Program-made: the position numbers and the translations under genes | From: Eubacteriaceae bacterium | GTDB taxonomy: Bacteria > Bacillota > Clostridia > Eubacteriales > Eubacteriaceae | Direction of reading: 5' to 3' | NCBI GenBank assembly: GCA_030156895.1 | Contig: JASGLP010000014.1 | Span: 1 to 54,173 of the forward strand | Length of the DNA: 54,173 bases | Part shown: one piece after another, positions 47,301-54,173 of the stretch | How positions within the stretch are numbered: position 1 is the first letter of the stretch | How the letters are laid out: every line of letters starts with the position of its first letter | The notes under the pieces: model-generated | What the model was told of the DNA's origin: nothing | What the model saw: only the letters and a program-made list of their open reading frames with translations | Database searches by the model: none

Positions 47301-48011
47301 ATGAAATTAACTGTTCTGGGTAATACCGGCCCTTTCCCTGGTCCCGGAGGCGCTTGTTCAGGCTATTTACTGCAAGTTAACAATCGTCGGATTGTACTGG
47401 ATTTTGGAAATGGTACTTTTGCGAATTTGCAAAAATTTCATTCAATCAAAGATATTGATATGATCATTCTTTCACATCTCCATCCTGATCATTTTTCTGA
47501 TATCTATGTTTTACGTTATGCCCTTCAAAATATTGGACTTAAAATGCCATTATACGCGCCATCAGAGCCGCCACTTGAAGCTGCTTCACTATTTTACAAA
47601 GATATCTATCAGATAAAAAACATATCAGAAGCACTAAAAATTGAAATAGATGACATCACAATCTCTTTTAAAAAAATGAAACATCCTGTTTTAGATTTTG
47701 CCATAAAGATTGAAACACCACAAAAGACTTTTGTTTATACTGGTGACACGACTTACATTGAAGAACTGATTGACTTTTCCAGGGAGGCTGATGCCTTACT
47801 GATTGACTCAGCCTTCCTTGATGACACAGAATCACTTATACACTGTTGTGTCAAACAGGCATGTGAAATTGCAAATAAAGCCCAGGTTAAAAAACTGATT
47901 CTCACCCATTTTGACCCTTATGGCGATTCAAATAATTACCTGCTTAAAGGAAAATCATTATTTGAAAATGCGCTTGAAATAACAGAAATTGGCAAAACAA
48001 TTGCAGTCTAA
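47301..48011 (+). CDS. MBL-fold metallo-hydrolase (RNase Z/PhnP-like group)
   Basis: The 236-residue protein has LTVLGNTGPFPGPGGACSGY at the start, then HLHPDHFSD (metal ligands), YTGDT and a final THFDPYG. It belongs to the ribonuclease Z/PhnP-like side of the MBL group; the substrate is unknown. AGAGG lies 8 bp before the ATG at 47301. It lies 12 bp before comEC on the same strand. Confidence 0.85.
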   Translation: MKLTVLGNTGPFPGPGGACSGYLLQVNNRRIVLDFGNGTFANLQKFHSIKDIDMIILSHLHPDHFSDIYVLRYALQNIGLKMPLYAPSEPPLEAASLFYKDIYQIKNISEALKIEIDDITISFKKMKHPVLDFAIKIETPQKTFVYTGDTTYIEELIDFSREADALLIDSAFLDDTESLIHCCVKQACEIANKAQVKKLILTHFDPYGDSNNYLLKGKSLFENALEITEIGKTIAV

Positions 48012-48023
48012 GCCGGTTATTTT

Positions 48024-50393
48024 ATGAAAAGACCATTATTTTGGGGCTTTGTATATCTTGCTTTATCGATTTATTTAACCTGCAAGGGTATAACGATTGT
48101 TTTTTTATTAATGCTCACACTCCCTCTGATTATTGCCCCTCTATTTCTTAAAAATATTAAAATCAGGCAAGTGCTTTTTGTGCTCATCATCTATTTGTCT
48201 GGATTAATCGTTTCAGTAAATACTTTTCAAAGTGTTGATCTGGATACCTTTTATGGACAAGCATATAGTTTTTCGGGTAAAATCATAACCGCACCTGTAT
48301 TTGAAGAAAACCGCGTCCAATTCATCTTCAAAACAGAAGCGTTACCGGGCGGCTCATCTGACGACATGCGTTTTATGGTCAGCAGTTATGCTGAAAATCT
48401 GGAAGATTTTGAAAAACTGTCTCCCGGAGATATTATCTCTTTTACAGGACAATTGCGAGAGCCTACTGAGGTCAGAAATCCAGGTGGTTTTGATTATTCG
48501 CTTTATCTGAAATCAAAAGCGATCGATGGACAAATCACCTTCAAGAGTGATTTAAATGTCACAGGTCACGAAGCGGGTTTAGGCGAAAAAATTGAAATCC
48601 TGCGTTTAAAGCTTGAAGCACAAATGACACAATATCTCAAAGCACCAGTTGCCGATCTTTTAAAAGGTATTTTACTTGGGGATAAATCAATTGATGCTGG
48701 CATTCAAGCCAGCTTTCAGGAAATTGGCATCTCACATGTGCTGGCAGTATCCGGACTGCATGTTGGTTTTATAACACTGCTGATTACTGCAATCTTAAAC
48801 TTTATGAAGATCAGTAAAAAGTATTGGCTAATCATTTTAGCGCCTATTTTACTGCTGTATTGCGCATTAACAGGTTTTTCAGCTTCAGTGCTTCGGGCCG
48901 CTCTGATGTTTTTAATCCTATTTTTGGGAGAAAGCCATCATGTCGAAAAGGATTTGTTGAATAATTTGTTGCTGGCTGCTATCATTATTCTGCTTATTTG
49001 GCCAGCACAACTGTTTCAAGCTGGCTTTCAACTGTCCTTTGGCGCTGTCTTGGGTATTATTCTCTTTAATAAACCCTTGAAATTTCAGCTTGAGCGGCTC
49101 ATCAATAAAAAACGTTTGACAAAAAAATCAATTAATCAACCAATCATTGATGGCATTATTTTAACTGCATCGGTTCTGCTGACAACAACACCCATCATGA
49201 TGCTGCACTTTGGTAATTTTTATGGCCTGAGCTTTTTTTCTAATTTGATTATTATTCCTGTGGTCGGTATTTTTGTCATCAGTGGTTTTTTGTTTCTAGT
49301 TACCTCTTTTTTATTACCGCCATTAACACCAATAATGGTGATGTTTGTATCCTTTACTGGTGATACGCTTTTAGTCTCAGTAAAAGGTCTTAATGCGCTT
49401 TCTGAAAAATTAAGCTTTTTAACAATTAAAAATGGAAGTTTTGATTTGCCCGTGATACTTATCTTACTCTTAACAGGTTTACTGTTTGCTGGTTATTTTA
49501 ATGGCTTAATTCTAAAAAAATTTGCGCCGCTAGCTTATGGCATCTTATTAATCAGCCTTGTGATCAAAACAATGATTCCCGGCTATCTCGAAGTAATCGT
49601 GCTGGATGTCGGGCAGGGCGATAGTATTCTGATCAATACACCAAACCATCATCATTTGTTGATTGATGGTGGTGGTTATCAGTTTGAACGGGAAAATCAG
49701 ATTTCTGACCAAGTCCTTTATCCGGCTTTTCGATCGCTGGGGATTGATTCCCTGGATTTGGCATTTATTTCGCATAATCACGCTGATCATCAGCAGGGGA
49801 TAGAAGAACTGGTTACCGATCAATTCGATATTAAACAGTTACTGATGACTGTAAAGTCCAATAACCAGGAACTGCTTTCGCAAGAGACTGTACCTGTTGC
49901 GCAATTAAAAAAGGGCACAATCATTGAAAATGGAGATGGGGTCCGAATCGAAGTTTTATGGCCGGATGGAGAAATACAAGCAGTAGCGGATGACGAGCAG
50001 AACAATGCCTCAATGGTATTTTTGTTATCTTATAAAAATGTAAATTATCTTTTCTGTGGTGACATTGAAAAAGAAACCGAAACACAAATTATCAAGGAGC
50101 TTAATTCACGCTTCAGCAATTTAGACATTCAGCTGTTAAAAGTACCCCATCATGGTAGTGATACGTCTTCAACGGCCGAATTTCTATCGGCGGTTGATCC
50201 GGAAATAGCTGTCATTTCTGTTGGCCAAAACAATATGTATGGTCATCCCAATCAAACGGTGGTTGACCGGTATCTGAAAGATGATATAAAAATTTTTCGT
50301 ACTGACCTAAGTGGCGCAATTATCATTAAAAGCAATGGCGAGTGGATCAAAACAAAAACTTATCTTAATCAGGGAGCATATAATGAACAATAA
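48024..50393 (+). CDS. comEC: ComEC/Rec2 DNA channel protein
   Basis: The 789-residue protein has an N-terminal membrane pair with a DUF4131/OB-like part, a central competence domain with about eight segments (LKGILLGDKS, VLAVSGLHVGF, GFSASVLRAALM) and a C-terminal MBL nuclease-like domain (VLDVGQGDSILI, HNHADHQQG, VPHHGSDTSS). It brings single-stranded DNA across the membrane in transformation. Length fits the family and it is intact. The ribosome site is poor, so translation may be coupled to the preceding gene. Its end overlaps holA by 11 bp. Confidence 0.93.
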   Translation: MKRPLFWGFVYLALSIYLTCKGITIVFLLMLTLPLIIAPLFLKNIKIRQVLFVLIIYLSGLIVSVNTFQSVDLDTFYGQAYSFSGKIITAPVFEENRVQFIFKTEALPGGSSDDMRFMVSSYAENLEDFEKLSPGDIISFTGQLREPTEVRNPGGFDYSLYLKSKAIDGQITFKSDLNVTGHEAGLGEKIEILRLKLEAQMTQYLKAPVADLLKGILLGDKSIDAGIQASFQEIGISHVLAVSGLHVGFITLLITAILNFMKISKKYWLIILAPILLLYCALTGFSASVLRAALMFLILFLGESHHVEKDLLNNLLLAAIIILLIWPAQLFQAGFQLSFGAVLGIILFNKPLKFQLERLINKKRLTKKSINQPIIDGIILTASVLLTTTPIMMLHFGNFYGLSFFSNLIIIPVVGIFVISGFLFLVTSFLLPPLTPIMVMFVSFTGDTLLVSVKGLNALSEKLSFLTIKNGSFDLPVILILLLTGLLFAGYFNGLILKKFAPLAYGILLISLVIKTMIPGYLEVIVLDVGQGDSILINTPNHHHLLIDGGGYQFERENQISDQVLYPAFRSLGIDSLDLAFISHNHADHQQGIEELVTDQFDIKQLLMTVKSNNQELLSQETVPVAQLKKGTIIENGDGVRIEVLWPDGEIQAVADDEQNNASMVFLLSYKNVNYLFCGDIEKETETQIIKELNSRFSNLDIQLLKVPHHGSDTSSTAEFLSAVDPEIAVISVGQNNMYGHPNQTVVDRYLKDDIKIFRTDLSGAIIIKSNGEWIKTKTYLNQGAYNEQ

Positions 50394-51390
50394 ATTTTTA
50401 CAGGAAATCAAACCAGATCAATTAGACTCGGTATACCTTATGACCGGTCCGGAAAAATTTCTTTCTGACAAAGCTGAGAAAAAAATTATCTCGGCTGCTC
50501 TTACTGCAGGCATGGAAGCGGTCAATCTTTCTAGTTATACTGAAAAAAACACTGATTTTTCCGCCGTGATCGCAAACTGTGAAACGCTGCCACTTTTAAG
50601 TGATAAAAGAGTCATCATCCTTCAGGATTCCATTGATTTAGGGAAAATATCAGCTGCTAACAGTGAGCTTCTCTTAGCCTATATGGAAAAACCGCTCGCA
50701 TCAACAATCTTAATTCTGCACTGGGAAAAACCGGATAAACGTAAAAAAATATATAAATCCCTGGACAAATATGCGACCGTTCTTGAATTTACAAAGTTGA
50801 GCCCATCTGAACTCAAAGATTGGGTTAGTAGCGAACTTCTAAACCGTGAGAAAAAAATGAATCAGGCGGTTCTTGATAATTTTATTGCACGATCAATGTA
50901 TTTGACAAATGAGGCGGCCAGTCTTGAAAGTGTTGATCATTTGATCAACCAGCTGTGCGATTTTTGTGCTGATAAAGAAACCATCACAGAAAATGATCTT
51001 GCTCAGGTATTGCCGGAGTCGATTGAAGAAGGAATCTTTCGCTTAATTGATTACGCCATGTCCGGCGATAAAGGAAAGGCCTTATTAATGTTGGGACAGT
51101 TTTATCTTGAAGGTGAATCACCTTTTGGGGTCTTTAGTTTATTGTTGCGCCAAATTAGGCAACTGATTCAGGTTAAAGTGATTGGACAAAAACTTAAGAA
51201 GCCTAATCTTATTGCCAAGGAGATGAAAATATCCCTTTATCTGGTAAATAAAATTTTAGGCAATGCCCGTAAATACTCAATCAATCATTTACTAGATTTA
51301 ATGACAGCCGGAGCTGATTACGATTATCAGATGAAAAGCGGGGAGATTGATCAGAATATGGCATTGGAGTTGTTTATCTTGAAGATGTGA
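50383..51390 (+). CDS. holA: DNA polymerase III delta subunit
   Basis: The 335-residue protein has SVYLMTGPEKFLSDKAE at the start, VIILQDS and LPESIEEGIFRLIDYAM, the standard HolA layout of the clamp loader. I chose the ATG at 50383, as CAGGGAG lies 7 bp upstream; the frame extends backwards to 50311 inside comEC. The order comEC-holA-rpsT is common in Firmicutes. Confidence 0.92.
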   Translation: MNNKFLQEIKPDQLDSVYLMTGPEKFLSDKAEKKIISAALTAGMEAVNLSSYTEKNTDFSAVIANCETLPLLSDKRVIILQDSIDLGKISAANSELLLAYMEKPLASTILILHWEKPDKRKKIYKSLDKYATVLEFTKLSPSELKDWVSSELLNREKKMNQAVLDNFIARSMYLTNEAASLESVDHLINQLCDFCADKETITENDLAQVLPESIEEGIFRLIDYAMSGDKGKALLMLGQFYLEGESPFGVFSLLLRQIRQLIQVKVIGQKLKKPNLIAKEMKISLYLVNKILGNARKYSINHLLDLMTAGADYDYQMKSGEIDQNMALELFILKM

Positions 51391-51421
51391 AATCGCGGAT
51401 TATGATTTATTTTCCACGAAA

Positions 51422-51449
51422 AAAGATGCACCTGAGTAAGTGCATCTTT
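51422..51449. terminator. terminator between holA and rpsT
   Basis: AAAGATGCAC pairs with GTGCATCTTT. The stronger U run is on the minus strand (rpsT side). Confidence 0.78.
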
Positions 51450-51489
51450 ATAACCACGAGACACGGGTTTGGGAATATATAAATGAGGA

Positions 51490-51756
51490 CTAAGCATTCA
51501 TTGTGTTTAGTTTTTTTGCCAAAGAACTTTTTTTGCGAGCTGCAGCATTTTTATGGATTACGCCTTTTGCAACGGCTTTATCCAGTTTTTTAGCTGCTAA
51601 ACGATAAGCTTCCTGTGCATCTTCGACATTACCTTCGGTAAATGCAAGATCAAAACTTTTTACAGTCGTTTTTAAGTTAGTTTTAACCATTTTGTTGCGC
51701 AGACGACTGATTTCATTTGTTTTAGCTCTTTTCATTGCTGATTTAATATTAGCCAT
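51490..51756 (-). CDS. rpsT: 30S ribosomal protein S20
   Basis: The 88-residue protein has [20 protein letters not shown] and ends with [20 protein letters not shown]; it is a basic three-helix 16S rRNA binder. GAGGGGGGTG lies upstream and a promoter stands at 51819-51791. It runs opposite to holA and lepA. Confidence 0.97.
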   Translation of the reverse strand: MANIKSAMKRAKTNEISRLRNKMVKTNLKTTVKSFDLAFTEGNVEDAQEAYRLAAKKLDKAVAKGVIHKNAAARKKSSLAKKLNTMNA

Positions 51757-51790
51757 GGGTTCACCCCCCTCATTTATTTATAACATCACA

Positions 51791-51819
51791 ATTCTAACAT
51801 GTTTACAAAGAATTATCAA
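51791..51819 (-). promoter_or_regulatory. rpsT promoter
   Basis: On the minus strand TTGATA (51819-51814), a 17-bp spacer and TAGAAT (51796-51791). Confidence 0.65.
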
Positions 51820-51846
51820 GAAAAAACGTGACAAATTTTTTTTTTA

Positions 51847-51875
51847 TTGATAAAATACAATTCTAATGATATGGC
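51847..51875 (+). promoter_or_regulatory. lepA promoter candidate
   Basis: TTGATA (51847-51852), a 17-bp spacer and TATGGC (51870-51875). The -10 is weak at its end but the spacing is right. The leader behind it is about 85 nt long. Confidence 0.45.
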
Positions 51876-51919
51876 TGAATAGCCTCAGCGAAAACCCATT
51901 GACTGAGTATCGCACGAGG
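51873..51919 (+). promoter_or_regulatory. lepA leader with two mutually exclusive hairpins
   Basis: A small GGCT/AGCC hairpin (51873-51884) is followed by CTCAG (51884-51888) pairing with CTGAG (51903-51907). Alternatively CCTC-A-GCGA (51883-51891) can pair with TCGC-AC-GAGG (51910-51919). The two larger pairings share bases and cannot form together. I recognise no known riboswitch class. Confidence 0.35.
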
Positions 51920-51967
51920 AGATTTTAACATATCTTCCTTTAAAAATTTACCTAAAAGGAGTTTAAC

Positions 51968-53773
51968 TTGTCAGAGAAACAATTACATACACGAAATTTC
52001 TCAATTATCGCCCATATCGATCATGGCAAATCAACCTTGGCTGACCGTTTGATTGAAGATACTGGGCTACTCAGCAAACGTGACATGTCAGAACAATTTC
52101 TTGATAATATGGATATCGAAAGAGAGCGTGGCATCACGATCAAGCTGCAGGCCGTTCGTCTGATTTACCATGCAGATGATGGGGAAGAGTATATACTCAA
52201 TCTGATTGATACCCCAGGACATGTAGATTTCACCTATGAAGTCTCCCGCAGTCTTGCTGCCTGCGAAGGCGCACTGCTGGTCGTTGACGGATCTCAGGGT
52301 ATCGAAGCCCAGACCATCGCCAATGTCTACCTGGCCCTGGATAATGATCTGGAGATTGTTCCGGTAATCAACAAGATCGATCTGCAAAGCGCAGATCCTG
52401 AGCGCGTCAAGGACGAAATAGAGCATGTTATCGGAATAGAAGCTCATGATGCGCCGCTTATTTCGGCAAAAGCTGGACTCAATATCCATGATGTCCTGGA
52501 AGCCATTGTTAAACGTGTTCCACCACCAGATGGCGATCCAAACGGAGCACTTCAGGCACTGATTTTTGATTCCTATTACGATCAGTATCGGGGGGTAATC
52601 GCATCCATCCGAGTTGTTTCCGGAACCATCAGAAAAGGCATGAAAATCCGCATGATGGCTGTTGGAAAGGACTTTGAAGTTGATGAAGTCGGGGTTTTTG
52701 CCAAGGGTCTGCTCGCAACTGATGAATTATCTGCCGGTGATGTTGGCTATGTCAATGCCAGTATTAAAAACGTCAGAGATACCCGTGTGGGGGATACCAT
52801 CACCGATGCGCAGAACCCTGCGCCTAATGCATTACCCGGTTATAAAAAAGTAACCTCAATGGTATTTTGCGGAATTTATCCGGCTGATGGGTCAAAATAC
52901 GAAGATCTGAAAGAAGCTTTGGCCAAATTACAGCTTAACGACGCCTCACTGCTTTACGAAGCTGAGACTTCAATCGCCCTAGGTTTTGGTTTCCGTTGTG
53001 GATTTTTAGGACTTCTGCATATGGAAATTATTCAGGAACGGCTAGAGCGCGAATTTTCCCTCGATTTAGTGACCACTGCGCCAAGCGTTATTTATAAAGT
53101 CATTAAAACTGATGGCACGGAGCTTTGGGTTGATAATCCCACAAATTTACCAGATCCCGTGGAAATAAAAACCATGGAAGAACCCATCGTTAATGCCAGT
53201 ATCATGGTTCCGTCTGATTACCTGGGTGCGGTCATGGAACTGTGCCAGGAGCGGCGTGGCCTTTATATCACCATGGATTATGTTGAAGAAAATCGGGTCA
53301 TGCTCAAATATGAGCTGCCCTTAAATGAAATTATCTACGACTTTTTTGATGCCCTAAAGTCCCGCACAAGAGGTTATGCTTCCTTTGATTATGAAATCAA
53401 GGAATATCGGCCTTCTGATTTGGTTAAGCTTGATATTCTGTTAAATGGTGAATTAGTTGACGCATTATCATTTATTGTTCACCGTGAAAAAGCAGCTGGA
53501 CGTGGTCGCGGGATTGCCAAGAAACTGAAGGAAGAAATACCGCGTCAGATGTTTGAAATACCGGTTCAGGCAGCAATTGGCACAAAAGTAATTGCTCGAG
53601 AAACGATTCGCGCTATGCGTAAGGATGTATTAGCTAAATGTTACGGCGGTGATATCTCGCGAAAACGAAAATTGCTTGAAAAGCAAAAAGAAGGGAAGAA
53701 AAGGATGCGTCAGGTGGGCAATGTGGAAGTTCCACAGGAAGCTTTTATGGCGGTTCTTAAACTTGATTCATAA
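51968..53773 (+). CDS. lepA: elongation factor 4 (LepA)
   Basis: The 601-residue GTPase has G1 [15 protein letters not shown]3 DTPGHVDF and G4 NKIDL, and ends with [21 protein letters not shown], the LepA-specific end region. It acts in ribosome assembly and translocation control. The TTG start has AAGGAG 6 bp upstream. The TfoX-C gene follows 12 bp later. Confidence 0.97.
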   Translation: MSEKQLHTRNFSIIAHIDHGKSTLADRLIEDTGLLSKRDMSEQFLDNMDIERERGITIKLQAVRLIYHADDGEEYILNLIDTPGHVDFTYEVSRSLAACEGALLVVDGSQGIEAQTIANVYLALDNDLEIVPVINKIDLQSADPERVKDEIEHVIGIEAHDAPLISAKAGLNIHDVLEAIVKRVPPPDGDPNGALQALIFDSYYDQYRGVIASIRVVSGTIRKGMKIRMMAVGKDFEVDEVGVFAKGLLATDELSAGDVGYVNASIKNVRDTRVGDTITDAQNPAPNALPGYKKVTSMVFCGIYPADGSKYEDLKEALAKLQLNDASLLYEAETSIALGFGFRCGFLGLLHMEIIQERLEREFSLDLVTTAPSVIYKVIKTDGTELWVDNPTNLPDPVEIKTMEEPIVNASIMVPSDYLGAVMELCQERRGLYITMDYVEENRVMLKYELPLNEIIYDFFDALKSRTRGYASFDYEIKEYRPSDLVKLDILLNGELVDALSFIVHREKAAGRGRGIAKKLKEEIPRQMFEIPVQAAIGTKVIARETIRAMRKDVLAKCYGGDISRKRKLLEKQKEGKKRMRQVGNVEVPQEAFMAVLKLDS

Positions 53774-53785
53774 AGAGGCTATAGG

Positions 53786-54040
53786 ATGGAAAAGTTATCC
53801 GACTTACCCAATATTGGAAAAGAACTGGAAAGACAGTTAAATGAAATTGATGTAAAAACTTTTGATCAACTAAAAAGCTTAGGCGCTGAAAAAGCCTGGC
53901 TTAAGATTCGTGCGTTTGATCCCTCTGCTTGTATCCATCGATTATACGCTTTAGAAGGCGCTATTTGCGGAATTAAAAAATCTCTCTTGCCGCAGGATCG
54001 AAAAGCGGAATTAAAGCTATTTTATTCACAGAATAAATGA
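53786..54040 (+). CDS. stand-alone TfoX C-terminal domain protein
   Basis: The 84-residue protein starts LSDLPNIGKELERQLNEI, continues with LGAEKAWLKIRAFDPSACIHRLYALEGAI, and matches the TfoX C-terminal domain, a helical helix-hairpin-helix-like unit. In gammaproteobacteria the domain is part of TfoX/Sxy, which switches on competence; stand-alone forms are common in Firmicutes with unknown role. AGAGG is upstream. It is 12 bp after lepA and probably in its transcript. Confidence 0.85.
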   Translation: MEKLSDLPNIGKELERQLNEIDVKTFDQLKSLGAEKAWLKIRAFDPSACIHRLYALEGAICGIKKSLLPQDRKAELKLFYSQNK

Positions 54041-54173
54041 GCGTCTATATTCAACCCGTGTTATTCATAAAAACCAAACTAATTCCATCTGATCCCCTGA
54101 AAATGGAGGATACAGGCAAAGCATGACCGCACCCAATGGGTGAATCAAAAAAACACAAGAAAAGAACCCCGAT
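54041..54173. other. right edge, no supported gene
   Basis: A GGAGG (54105-54109) has several ATG/GTG codons after it, but none is well spaced and open for more than a few codons apart from frames from 54136 (ATG) and 54140 (GTG), which run off the edge after 12 codons or fewer. One of these may be the beginning of the next gene. Confidence 0.4.

Noticed and set aside
52088..52489. Minus-strand ORF of 133 codons inside lepA
   Set aside because: Shadow of the GTPase domain; no ribosome site.

Overview
The window is low-GC DNA with Gram-positive type signals: strong AGGAG ribosome binding sites, TTG and GTG starts, and sigma-A promoters with 17-bp spacers. It carries a CIRCE/HrcA site, a PurR-type PurBox, a Rex regulator, an oxygen-sensitive type purF and a long inverted-repeat mobile element. 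Gene content and protein style (DapL lysine route, URO-D/MtaA-type methyltransferase relative, clade II PurL, redox regulator Rex, flavin-binding lipoprotein) fit an anaerobic, spore-lineage Firmicute, most likely an acetogen of the Eubacteriaceae such as Acetobacterium. That assignment is inference from gene content; no database search was possible.

Layout. 1-3.7 kb: the end of an acidic protein, a candidate small RNA on the minus strand, a YhgE/Pip membrane protein with its likely TetR-type regulator, and a small uvrC-like remnant. 3.7-6.9 kb: a TrmB-type regulator in an operon with a diaminopimelate decarboxylase-like enzyme and LL-DAP aminotransferase (lysine/DAP supply). 7-16.9 kb: accessory genes, including a 1358-residue dikinase-like protein without a PEP barrel, a URO-D/methyltransferase family protein, an MFS transporter, an HExxH membrane protein, a YjfB protein, a lipoprotein, a LOG-family protein and a small DsrE-like protein. 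17-19.7 kb: a decayed signalling pair (receiver/HD-GYP and hybrid histidine kinase) with three in-frame stops. 19.8-21 kb: comFB and an MBL-fold hydrolase in convergent orientation, with copy A of a structured repeat between them.

21.2-32.4 kb is the purine operon purL-E-C-F-M-N-H-D, driven by a promoter overlapped by a PurBox and interrupted between purL and purE by copy B of the same repeat. 32.5-36.1 kb holds proC and a GH3 beta-glycosidase. 36.2-39.0 kb is the overlapping tsaB-rimI-membrane protein-tsaD cluster (t6A tRNA modification). 39.1-41.2 kb is groESL behind CIRCE. 41.2-47.2 kb holds an ABC-F ATPase with a small partner gene, rex, an XRE regulator, an FMN-binding lipoprotein and a CBS-containing Mn-dependent pyrophosphatase. 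47.3-54.0 kb holds an MBL hydrolase, comEC, holA, rpsT (minus), lepA and a stand-alone TfoX C-terminal domain protein.

The strongest unexplained signal is the pair of ~185-bp near-palindromic elements at 20.2 and 25.0 kb. They are about 90% alike and share a base pair that changes in compensating fashion. Each is flanked by a 16-18 bp direct repeat that is itself a hairpin, so the element appears to insert into terminator-like stem-loops and duplicate them. One copy has rewritten the 3' end of a protein gene; the other sits inside the purine operon.
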